From positions 1 through 64,000 of the forward strand of contig LGYU01000009.1 of assembly GCA_001302245.1 (NCBI GenBank): a stretch of 64,000 nucleotides of DNA, given 5' to 3'. Position 1 is the first letter of the stretch; each line of letters starts with the position of its first letter. The notes beneath the pieces are model-generated. The model was not told where the DNA came from and ran no database searches. It saw nothing but the letters and a program-made list of their open reading frames with translations. This DNA is from Chitinophagaceae bacterium PMP191F (GTDB taxonomy: Bacteria > Bacteroidota > Bacteroidia > Chitinophagales > Chitinophagaceae). Below are positions 35,811 through 44,243 of this stretch, in pieces. The translations under genes were made by a program, and so were the position numbers.

Positions 35811-36301
35811 GAAGATAGGGAATTTCAGAAGGAACAGATCGCCAAAAGAACAGGATAGTGTCCCCGCTTTCTATAAACATATATGCAGGTTTTCATGTAC
35901 AGCAAGTGGCCGGCGATTGGTGGGTTTTACGGTAGGTATCAACAGAAAATACGATTGAAGAAGGGCTGCATTTATGTAAAAAAACGATAGCATATTTTCA
36001 TTTGTTGGATAACGTTATGTATCGTGTATTATCATTATCTTTAAAAACAGCCGGGACAACAGGACTTAGCCGCCGGCAACATGCGCTCAGTACAAGAATG
36101 TCTCATTATAGCAACTTTCTACGTATAGCTACAGTTTTTTATTGATTGTGCAGCGGTGGCAACAAGTACGATCGCTGCAGCAAGTATCATTATTTTATCC
36201 GGGTAAGGCTCCGACAGGAAAACCGGATATGCCGGCCATTGCTATTTAGGCAATATAGCCAGTCATATCTTTTTATATAAACATAAAAACCCGTTGGAAA
36301 A
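35811..36301. other. Gene-free stretch between divergent genes
   Basis: About 490 bases between the divergent TPR/DUF6624 gene and the protease gene. No coding frame is supported. It should hold both promoters; I found no exact TAnnTTTG element with a -33 partner on either strand. Confidence 0.5.
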
Positions 36302-38545
36302 ATGAAAAACTTTACCTTCCTGCTCATTGCATTGGCGGTCTGTTTGTTTTGCAGGCAACAGGCCTTTACACAGGTAAAAACCAAAATTTTTGATAATGGT
36401 ATTCCTGCTTCTATGAGCAGGGTAAGTTATCAGAAAAATGAGGTACATACACCGGCCCCCGCAAATCTTGAAACATTAAAAAGCTCGCGTGGTGAATCTG
36501 AGTCTTCCGCAGAATACAAGAACAGGTTTGCAGTTCCTGTTGCGGTTGATTATGATCTGCTGCAAATGGCGAAACAATCTGCCGGTGATGGTGGTGTGAT
36601 CTATTCATTGAAACTGGTGGCCGACAAAGCATTGAACCTGTCTTTGGCGTTCAGCGAATTTGAATTATCGCCCAATGCGGTATTAAGTATTGCTACAGAC
36701 CGTGAACTTACGGACAGTATTACTGCAAAAGAAAACAATCCCAGGAATATATGGGCCACAAGGATATACCAGGGCAATTTTGTATATCTCACGCTGATGG
36801 TTCCGCGTAATGAAGCAAACCAGAACAGGATAAAGATCAACCAGGTGAATTTTGGTTTTATTCCTATTGGTGGTGAGTTCTATGGAAATCCCGGTGCATC
36901 TGCCCCCTGTAATATCAATGTACTTTGTGCACAGGGCAACGGATGGGAAAATGAAAGGACCTCTGTAGCACTGATCGTATCCGGAGGGGCGGCCAGTTGT
37001 ACCGGTACACTGGTAATGAATACCTGCGGTACCAATGTTCCTTACCTGCTGACAGCTAATCACTGCCTGGATGCCAATGTATCCAACTGGGTATTCCAGT
37101 TCCAGACCTGGAGTTCTACCTGTGTTCCTAATGGTACATACAGGCAGGATCTTCAGTTCAACGGCTGCCAGTTGCGGGCCAACAATGCTGCTTCTGATTT
37201 TGCTTTGGTACAACTGAACCAGGTACCACAGGCCAACTCTGGCATCACTTATTCGGGTTGGGACAGGAATGCAAATGCAGCTACTTCAGGTACATCCATT
37301 CATCATCCACGTGGAGATCTGATGAAGATCAGCACATTCAACCAGGCGGCCACTGCTGTTTCATGGATGGGTGGCGCCGCCAATCACTGGCGTGTTAGTT
37401 TTGACCAGGGTATAGTGCAACACGGTTCATCCGGTTCTGCGTTGTATGATCAGAATCACAGGCTGGTTGGTCAGTTGCACGGAAACCAGAACAATGTCTG
37501 CGGCTCCACTGATAACAACTGCTGGTGTACCACGCAAATCCCGTCTATCGGGGAATACGGCAGGTTTGATATTTCCTGGGCCGGCGGTGGCACCAATGCT
37601 ACAAGACTGAGCAATTGGCTTGATCCCAATAACCTGGGTTTTACTACCACCAATACTACCAATATCAGCAACCTGGCTTCGCCTACCGGTATATACAAAC
37701 AGATAGCAGGACCGGATTACATTTGTAATACCGCTTCTTATTCTATTCAGAACCTGCCGCCCGGCTTTAGCGTAGCATGGCAGGTGTTGCAGGGCACTAC
37801 TGTTGTTTCAAGCTCGGTTACAGGCAATACACTGAACCTTACAAAAACCGGCGATGGCTTTATTGAAATTGATGCAGTGATCACCAATAATGGTGGTTGT
37901 ACCACTGCTCCCTCACAATTCGCATCCAAAAAGCTGATCGTGGGTCTTGGTGCTGTAGGTGGTTTCTGGTTGCATGGACAGAATTTTGATTATACAGCCA
38001 CCGGTCCCGGAAACTATTACACAGTTTGTCCCAATGAATACCTGTGGTTTGAACCTTATTATGGTACTGCGGGTAACCCGGCTTCTGCACATATCTGGAC
38101 ATTCTCCGGAAGTGGTACACTATTGAGTAGCTTGAATGGGCCTACTATTTCAGCGCAGGCACCTTCTGCTTTGCGTACCGGTTTTAATATTACATACCAG
38201 TATCTCAGTGCATGTGGCGGCTGGAGCAATATTGCCAATGGTGGCGCAACCACCATGGATTGTGCAGGCGGTGAAGAGCCATACAGTACAAGAGCGATAA
38301 ACTCTGCTGATGTAAAAGTTTATCCCAATCCATCCTCTAACAATTACGTACTGATCCGCCTGGCAACAGCAGTAAAAAGTGGTAATGCCAGTTTGTTTGA
38401 TGTAAGTGGCAGACAGTTACTGACAGAGAATTTCAGTGGCTTGCAAAAAGCATTGACTACTTCAAAATTAGCTGGTGGTACGTATGTACTCCGATTGATT
38501 CTTGACGGACAGGTAACTACTACAAAAGTGGTAATACAGAAATGA
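36302..38545 (+). CDS. Trypsin-like serine endoprotease with T9SS type A tail
   Basis: 747 residues. A signal peptide (ending RQQAFTQ) precedes a 200-residue propeptide-like domain with YSLKLVADKALNLSLAFSEF. The chymotrypsin-fold protease resembles lysyl endopeptidases: histidine in LLTANHCLDANV, aspartate in NAASDFALVQLN and serine in QHGSSGSALYD. Paired cysteines (CTGTLVMNTCGT, CGSTDNNCWC) suggest disulfides. PKD/Ig-like domains follow and the C-terminus is a type A sorting domain (DVKVYPNPSSNNYVLI, ASLFDVSGRQLL, GGTYVLRLILDGQ). It would be secreted through the T9SS and degrade extracellular protein. It stands alone, with a strong hairpin after its stop. Confidence 0.92.
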   Translation: MKNFTFLLIALAVCLFCRQQAFTQVKTKIFDNGIPASMSRVSYQKNEVHTPAPANLETLKSSRGESESSAEYKNRFAVPVAVDYDLLQMAKQSAGDGGVIYSLKLVADKALNLSLAFSEFELSPNAVLSIATDRELTDSITAKENNPRNIWATRIYQGNFVYLTLMVPRNEANQNRIKINQVNFGFIPIGGEFYGNPGASAPCNINVLCAQGNGWENERTSVALIVSGGAASCTGTLVMNTCGTNVPYLLTANHCLDANVSNWVFQFQTWSSTCVPNGTYRQDLQFNGCQLRANNAASDFALVQLNQVPQANSGITYSGWDRNANAATSGTSIHHPRGDLMKISTFNQAATAVSWMGGAANHWRVSFDQGIVQHGSSGSALYDQNHRLVGQLHGNQNNVCGSTDNNCWCTTQIPSIGEYGRFDISWAGGGTNATRLSNWLDPNNLGFTTTNTTNISNLASPTGIYKQIAGPDYICNTASYSIQNLPPGFSVAWQVLQGTTVVSSSVTGNTLNLTKTGDGFIEIDAVITNNGGCTTAPSQFASKKLIVGLGAVGGFWLHGQNFDYTATGPGNYYTVCPNEYLWFEPYYGTAGNPASAHIWTFSGSGTLLSSLNGPTISAQAPSALRTGFNITYQYLSACGGWSNIANGGATTMDCAGGEEPYSTRAINSADVKVYPNPSSNNYVLIRLATAVKSGNASLFDVSGRQLLTENFSGLQKALTTSKLAGGTYVLRLILDGQVTTTKVVIQK

Positions 38546-38552
38546 TAAAAAA

Positions 38553-38585
38553 AGAGGCTGTCTCGTATTTCTGGAGACAGCCTCT
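38553..38585. terminator. Bidirectional terminator between protease and permease B
   Basis: A perfect 12-bp stem AGAGGCTGTCTC / GAGACAGCCTCT with a 9-base loop. A seven-A run on its left gives a T-run for the minus strand, so it mainly ends the permease B transcript, and it also faces the protease stop 7 bases away. Confidence 0.85.
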
Positions 38586-38607
38586 TCTAATGATCTATTC
38601 AACAGGC

Positions 38608-40986
38608 TTATTCCGAACGGAGATTTTTTGCCGGATCAGCCAATGCAGCTTTGATGGTCTGGAAACTGATCGTTACCAGTGTAATAAGTAAAGCACTGAT
38701 GCCTGCTACGGGGAATATCCACCATGATAATGTTGTTCGGTAACTGTAATGTTGCAACCATTCGTTCATGAAGTAGTACGACAATGGCACCGCAATCAGG
38801 AATGAAAGCAATACCAGTACTACAAAATCCCACGACAGTAAATTCCATATCTGTATTACAGAAGCGCCCAGCACTTTTCTTACACCGATCTCTTTCCTGC
38901 GCTGTTCTGCAACGAATGAAGTTAACCCGAATAATCCCAGGCAGGAGATCAGTACTGCCAGTATGGTAAAAATGCCAGAGAGTTTACCTACGCGTTCTTC
39001 ATCACCAAACTTTTTGCCGTACTCATCATCCACAAAATTGAATTCAAATGGTTGATCCGGATTATATTTCTTTAATACCGGTTCTATTTTGCTGATGGCG
39101 GCGCTTGTACTAACAGCAGGGTTCAGTTTCAGCATGGCAATATTACCAGGATAATTCAATAACGTATATATCACGGGCCGTGCTTCATCATAAGGGGAGG
39201 AGATCACCATGTTGTCAATAACACCAATCACCTTTAAAGGATTGTCCCACCAGGTAACAGTTTCGCCTACTGGGTTTTTCAGGTTCATGTATTTAACGGC
39301 GGCTTCATTTAAAACAACAGCAGCAGAGTCGGTAGCAAAATCGCGTGAAAAACCACGTCCCTGTTTTAGTTGCCAGTTAATGGTTTTTCCATAATCATAC
39401 GATGCTACTACAACACTGAAATCGGTAGACAGACTGGGATCTTTACCCGGCCAACTGAATCCGCTGGTGGTATTGTAAATAGCTGTAGTAGGACTTTCAG
39501 ATTCTGCTACAGCTGTTACCGCATCTGTTTGGATCAGCTCATCACGTACAGCATTGAAATGTTCATGTATCTTAGACGAGTATACCGGTATGCTGATGAG
39601 ATTGGCGCGAGTATAACCAACTGGTCTGTCTTTGGCAAATTGGATCTGTTTGTATACGATCACAGTTCCTACAATCAGTATTACCGACACACTGAACTGA
39701 ACCACTACCAATGCCTTGCGCGGTAAAGCTGCATAACGTCCTGCTTTGAAAGTGCCCTTCAGCACTTTTACAGGTCTGAATGATGAAAGATACAATGCCG
39801 GATAACTCCCTGCTATCAATGCTGTGCAGACAATAAATGCTGCCATGATACACCAGAAATGAATATTATTCCACGGTATATGAATGTTTTTGGCGGCAAT
39901 CTGGTTGAAAGCCGGTAAAGCGATCCAGGCAAAAGATATTGCTGCAACCGCTGCTACTGTTACGGTAACCAGCGATTCGCTGTAGAACTGTATAATAAGC
40001 TGGTTGCGCAAAGAACCAATGGTTTTGCGAATACCCACTTCTTTGGCTCTTTTTTCACTGCGTGCTGTACTCAGGTTCATAAAATTGATACAGGCCAGCA
40101 GTAGTATAAATGCACCGATAAGCCCGAACATCTTTACATACTTGATAGCACCGCCTGTATTAATACCCCCTTTAAATTCAGAATACAAATGCCATTTACT
40201 CATGGGTATCAGGAACAATGCCGGTTGTTTTTTCTGCAACTGTGCATTTACTTTTTTCAGTTTGGCATCCCTGATCTTTTCTGATACTCTGGCAAAGTCT
40301 GCATTGTCATTCAACTGTGCAAATAGTATAATAAAATTCGGACGCCAGGGATCTTCCATATCTTTTAAGTCATTGTTGTTGTGATACCATGTATCCCAGC
40401 AGCCAATGAACTTTACATTTGACAAAGAAGAGTTTTCCGGAAAGTCTTTATAAACGCCTGTTACTTTCAGCGGTGGCTGCTGGTCTATTACCAACACTTT
40501 ATTGATCGCATCTTCATCGCCAAAATATGCTTTGGCGGCCGATGCTGATAACAGTACAGAAGAAATATCAATATCTGGTTTTCCATGCAGCATGTCAGGT
40601 GTAAACATGGCTGTTGCTTCCTTCTCAAAATACCCTCCGGTACTTTTTATCTTTTTATCTCCGATAGTGATATTGTGATCACCCCAGTTTGCGGCCATTG
40701 CCAGATGTTTAAAATCACTGCCATAATTATTGCGTAGTTCATTGGCCAGCGGGTAGGGAACAGTCCACCAAGTTTGTACTTCGCCATTATTGGTTACGTT
40801 TTGAATAACCCGCGCTATGCGGTCATAGTTCTTGATATTCTTATCAAATGAAAGCTCGTCGTATATCCATAATCCTATCAGTAGCGCAATGGCCATGCCT
40901 GTAGAGAGACCTGCCAGGTTGATAAACGAATGGGTTTTATCCTTAACGAGATTTCGCCAGGCGGCTTTAAAGAAGTTTCCTAACAT
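38608..40986 (-). CDS. FtsX/MacB-type ABC transporter permease, paralogue B
   Basis: 792 residues (MLGNFFKAAWRNLVKDKTHS). Same architecture as permease A: N-terminal helix (FINLAGLSTGMAIALLIGLW), periplasmic core, first FtsX domain with LLACINFMNLSTARSEKRAK and EVGIRKTIGSLR (almost identical to A), second periplasmic core and final FtsX domain (FGLTSFVAEQRRKEIGVRKV). No ATPase gene lies next to it. The two permeases lie on the same strand with two genes between and share an upstream regulatory 20-mer, so they are probably co-regulated duplicates. Confidence 0.93.
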   Translation of the reverse strand: MLGNFFKAAWRNLVKDKTHSFINLAGLSTGMAIALLIGLWIYDELSFDKNIKNYDRIARVIQNVTNNGEVQTWWTVPYPLANELRNNYGSDFKHLAMAANWGDHNITIGDKKIKSTGGYFEKEATAMFTPDMLHGKPDIDISSVLLSASAAKAYFGDEDAINKVLVIDQQPPLKVTGVYKDFPENSSLSNVKFIGCWDTWYHNNNDLKDMEDPWRPNFIILFAQLNDNADFARVSEKIRDAKLKKVNAQLQKKQPALFLIPMSKWHLYSEFKGGINTGGAIKYVKMFGLIGAFILLLACINFMNLSTARSEKRAKEVGIRKTIGSLRNQLIIQFYSESLVTVTVAAVAAISFAWIALPAFNQIAAKNIHIPWNNIHFWCIMAAFIVCTALIAGSYPALYLSSFRPVKVLKGTFKAGRYAALPRKALVVVQFSVSVILIVGTVIVYKQIQFAKDRPVGYTRANLISIPVYSSKIHEHFNAVRDELIQTDAVTAVAESESPTTAIYNTTSGFSWPGKDPSLSTDFSVVVASYDYGKTINWQLKQGRGFSRDFATDSAAVVLNEAAVKYMNLKNPVGETVTWWDNPLKVIGVIDNMVISSPYDEARPVIYTLLNYPGNIAMLKLNPAVSTSAAISKIEPVLKKYNPDQPFEFNFVDDEYGKKFGDEERVGKLSGIFTILAVLISCLGLFGLTSFVAEQRRKEIGVRKVLGASVIQIWNLLSWDFVVLVLLSFLIAVPLSYYFMNEWLQHYSYRTTLSWWIFPVAGISALLITLVTISFQTIKAALADPAKNLRSE

Positions 40987-41102
40987 AGCTATACTGTTTG
41001 GCTGGTATTAAATTACAAATCAAAAGCCAGTTGCTAATTGATTGATATTCATTGTGTAAGTGGTGTCTTCCTTCAAAAAGGTGTTCGTTTTTGATATTGA
41101 AG

Positions 41103-41122
41103 CTGTACGGTTTTGTTACAAC
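41103..41122 (-). promoter_or_regulatory. Conserved 20-bp element upstream of permease B
   Basis: CTGTACGGTTTTGTTACAAC, identical to the element at 34468, here 117 bases before the start codon. Confidence 0.6.
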
Positions 41123-41251
41123 GGCACAGCGATAGGCGAATAGCGGGTTGTGGATGGTGAGGAATTGCTGATGTGGCGATTGAGAAATTTTGAGATTTTT
41201 CCCGGTATGTTAATCTCAAATCACTAAATCCAAAATTCAACAACCCCGCGG

Positions 41252-41734
41252 TTACATTTTCATGCAGCGGGCAAATTCTTTGGCTGCCAGTTTGATTTCC
41301 TGGCTGATGACTTCGGTATCTGTATTTTTTATCACAGCAATTTCGCGGGCTGAATATCCCACTACATAGGAGAGTGTAAAGATCTCTGCATATTGACGAC
41401 TCATGCGATTGATGATAGTAGGAAAATCCTTGCTTCCGGTCCAGCCGTTTGCCGGTGCATTTTTTAATACCGCATTGCCCAGCTTTTTGCGGGTCAGTTG
41501 TAAAAGCCAGCTGTATAAACGCAGATTGTTTTCGTCGTAGGTATGAATGCGTCTGGGAAGTTCTTCAAACACATGATTGAGTAAGGTGTGAGTAGCTTCA
41601 TGGTTTTTGATGGTAGAATAGATAAAACCATACAGCATATTACCGTATTCATGGTACAGAAATTTCAGGGCAGCAGATTTATCCCGACGGATAAATTCTT
41701 TGATATTGGCATAACCCGGGACTGATGAGTGCAT
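41252..41734 (-). CDS. Divergent ECF sigma-factor-like protein
   Basis: 160 residues. Region 2 is recognisable (KSAALKFLYHEYGNMLYGFI, then ATHTLLNHVFEELPRRIHTY and RLYSWLLQLTRKKLGN) and region 4 in outline (MSRQYAEIFTLSYVVGYSAR, EIAVIKNTDTEVISQEIKLA), but the canonical DLxQExF and SYEEIA signatures are weak. No anti-sigma gene lies beside it. It could be an orphan ECF sigma factor or a sigma-derived regulator. Sequence after its stop belongs to the word-repeat type (GGATTTAGTGATTTGAG). Confidence 0.7.
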   Translation of the reverse strand: MHSSVPGYANIKEFIRRDKSAALKFLYHEYGNMLYGFIYSTIKNHEATHTLLNHVFEELPRRIHTYDENNLRLYSWLLQLTRKKLGNAVLKNAPANGWTGSKDFPTIINRMSRQYAEIFTLSYVVGYSAREIAVIKNTDTEVISQEIKLAAKEFARCMKM

Positions 41735-42072
41735 ACAAACTTTTTTGTGTTTCAGGATTTGCTACAATCAGGCACTTAAAAGTTGTTACCGGGAATCTCA
41801 GTCAGAACAATAATAACATTAAGATGCAATACAAGGTAATAAATATTTTGAAAAGCTCATAAATATTAGCCATTATGTCCGTACAGGGGTTACCGTATAG
41901 AATAGCCGGAGTTGTTAGTGGTTGAAACACATTGAATTGTGGAGATATGATTTGTTGCTTGTTATACGCAGCGCCTGCAAATTCCCGCAAAAAAGGCGGT
42001 GCTTAGAAAAACACCGCCTGTGATATCAGAGCGCAATTAAGAGTTGTTGTAAGAGAGTGGTAAAATATACCA
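41735..42072. other. Intergenic stretch with one terminator
   Basis: About 340 bases without a gene. It holds the promoter of the sigma-like gene and, at its right side, the terminator of the NagB fusion gene. Confidence 0.5.
41987..42019 (-). terminator. Terminator of the NagB-deacetylase gene
   Basis: An 8-bp stem AGGCGGTG / CACCGCCT with a 10-base loop (41994-42019), followed on the minus strand by a T-run from the AAAAAA to its left. It lies 54 bases past the stop at 42073. Confidence 0.8.
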
Positions 42073-43980
42073 TTAGTAATGCCAGCGTACAAATGCTTCC
42101 ATGGCTGCATATTTGGTTAAACCAAGTCTTGCATACAGATTGGCGGTATTGGCATTGCGGTCTTCCGCACGTTGCCAGAACTCACGTGTGTCGCTTCCCT
42201 GGAATGGCACCATATCTTTCTGCGACTGGTGAATGAAAATGCCGAAACGTTTTTTCAATACCTGGTCAGGGCTCATAGGAATAGCCATTTCAATTTCACT
42301 GATATCCCATTCCTGCCATGCTCCTTTGTACAGCCACATCCAGCAATCTTTTACCCAATCATCACCAGCTTCTTTAATACGGCGCATGGCTTCAAAAACA
42401 ATCTCCAGACAAACTTTGTGTGTACCATGCGGATCTGCCAGGTCACCCGCGCAATAAATCTGTTGTGGTTTCAGTTTGCGCAACAGGTCTACCGTTAATT
42501 GTACATCTTCTTCGCCCATTGGTTTTTTCTCAATGGTACCTGTTTCATAGAACGGCAGGTTCTGAAAATGGTAGTTCTCTTCGGCTATACCTACATAGCG
42601 GCAGGTAGCTTTGGCCTCACATCTTCTGATCAGTCCTTTGATAGCACGTATGTCAGCTGTATCTGTTTCTTTTAATTTTTTCTTTTGCAGGTACTTGCGT
42701 GCTTCGGTCAGTATTTCTTTTGATTTGCTGGTGTCAATACCAAACATATCTTCAAAACCTACTGCAAAATCCATGAAGCGTGTTACAAACTCATCGGTCA
42801 CTGCAATGTTACCGGATGTCTGGTAAGCTACATGCACATCATGTCCCTGGTCGTGCAAACGCTGGAAAGTACCGCCCATAGAGATGATATCATCGTCGGG
42901 GTGTGGAGAGAAGATGACACAACGTTTGGGGAATGGTTCGCTGCGTTCAGGATGTGAAGGCAGGTTATAATCAGGTTTACCACCTGGCCAGCCGGTAATG
43001 CTGTCACGCATCATATAAAATACCTGCAGATTGATCTCATAGGCGTCTCCTTTTTCTACCAGCAGATCACTTAAGCCATTGTCCAGGTAATCACCATTAC
43101 TGAGGCTGAGGATTGGTTTGTCCAGTTTCAGAGCAATGTTTACAACAGCTTTACGTACCATGGCGGGCGTCCATTCACATTCGCCGGTAAGCCAGGGAGA
43201 TTTGATGCGTGTCAGTTCAGCAGCAGCAGCTTCATCCAGTACAAACAGGCAATCATTGTGCTGTTGTAACAGTGATGCGGGAATTTGTTCTGTTACAATT
43301 TCTTCAGCAGATTTCTGCACTACAGGCGCTTTATTTGATCCCCATGCCATCAGTACAATGCGTTTGGCCTTCATAATGGAACTGATGCCCATGGTAATTG
43401 CCAGGCGTGGAACCAGTGAAATATTGGCAAACTCGTATGCGTTGGCTATACGGGTAGAGTTGTCGAGCGTTACCAGTCTTGTATGGGAATAAATGCTGGA
43501 ACCGGGTTCGTTGAAACCAATATGCCCGTTGTTACCGATACCAAGTATCTGCAGATCAATGCCGCCTGCTGCTGCTATTGTGTGCTCATATTGCTGGCAC
43601 CAGGCTTTAATATCGTCTTTGGCTATTTCGCCGTTGGGTATATGGATGTTCTGGGGTTCAATATCAATATGATCAAACAGGTGCGAATGCATAAAGCGGT
43701 TATAGCTTTGCAATGCATCTTTATCGATGGGATAGTATTCGTCCAGGTTGAACGTGATCACATTTTTAAAACTTAATCCTTCTTCCCGGTGCATGCGTAC
43801 CAGTTCGGCATACAATGATTTGGGAGTGGAACCGGTGGCAAGCCCCAGAACACATTTTTCCCATTTTTCCTGTTTGGAACGGATTAACCGGGCAATTTCC
43901 ATTGCTACTGCGATAGAACCTTTCTTCTGGTCGGGGTAAATAGCAACAGGTATCTTCTCGAATGAATCAACCATGCTCAT
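42073..43980 (-). CDS. nagB: Glucosamine-6-phosphate deaminase fused to PIG-L/LmbE-like deacetylase
   Basis: 635 residues in two enzymes. Residues 1-265 are NagB (glucosamine-6-phosphate to fructose-6-phosphate plus ammonia): LGLATGSTPKSLYAELVRMH, ITFNLDEYY (catalytic Asp) and ILGIGNNGHIGFNEPGSSIY. Residues about 352-635 are a PIG-L/LmbE metal-dependent N-acetyl-sugar deacetylase-like domain, with the zinc motif SPHPDDD at 358-364 and the late GDLADPHGTHK motif. This fusion is known in Bacteroidota and probably couples deacetylation and deamination of GlcNAc-6-phosphate. Cytosolic. It lies downstream, on the same strand, of the GH20 and sigma genes, so it belongs with the amino-sugar locus. 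Confidence 0.95.
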   Translation of the reverse strand: MSMVDSFEKIPVAIYPDQKKGSIAVAMEIARLIRSKQEKWEKCVLGLATGSTPKSLYAELVRMHREEGLSFKNVITFNLDEYYPIDKDALQSYNRFMHSHLFDHIDIEPQNIHIPNGEIAKDDIKAWCQQYEHTIAAAGGIDLQILGIGNNGHIGFNEPGSSIYSHTRLVTLDNSTRIANAYEFANISLVPRLAITMGISSIMKAKRIVLMAWGSNKAPVVQKSAEEIVTEQIPASLLQQHNDCLFVLDEAAAAELTRIKSPWLTGECEWTPAMVRKAVVNIALKLDKPILSLSNGDYLDNGLSDLLVEKGDAYEINLQVFYMMRDSITGWPGGKPDYNLPSHPERSEPFPKRCVIFSPHPDDDIISMGGTFQRLHDQGHDVHVAYQTSGNIAVTDEFVTRFMDFAVGFEDMFGIDTSKSKEILTEARKYLQKKKLKETDTADIRAIKGLIRRCEAKATCRYVGIAEENYHFQNLPFYETGTIEKKPMGEEDVQLTVDLLRKLKPQQIYCAGDLADPHGTHKVCLEIVFEAMRRIKEAGDDWVKDCWMWLYKGAWQEWDISEIEMAIPMSPDQVLKKRFGIFIHQSQKDMVPFQGSDTREFWQRAEDRNANTANLYARLGLTKYAAMEAFVRWHY

Positions 43981-44108
43981 ATCAGGTGAGTTTTTGAGTT
44001 GCGTGAATTTACGCGAAATTGCAATATTCTGCCGGGTTTGCCAACCGTATAATTCACGGAAACGTTTGCTTTATTTTAAATAACGATTTTTGATGCTGTA
44101 TAACTGAT

Positions 44109-44243
44109 TGGTTGTAAGTAATAAGTTATAGGTAATAGGTTTGTTACTTTTGTGTGTAGTTTTTCGATTCTGATCGGTCGTTCGTAGCGAATGATCAGAA
44201 CACCAGCAATTAACTTATCACTTATTAGCTATAACCTACAACA
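44109..44243. repeat. Word-like repeat with inverted ends after the GH20 stop
   Basis: The left end GTTGTAAGTAATAAGTTATA and the right end (CTATAACCTACAAC) are inverted near-copies. On the minus strand the right end begins directly at the GH20 stop codon. The left end is the inverse of the right end of the block at 3858. A smaller inverted repeat, CTGATCGGTCGTTCG to AATGATCAG, lies in the middle. No ORF. Confidence 0.75.
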
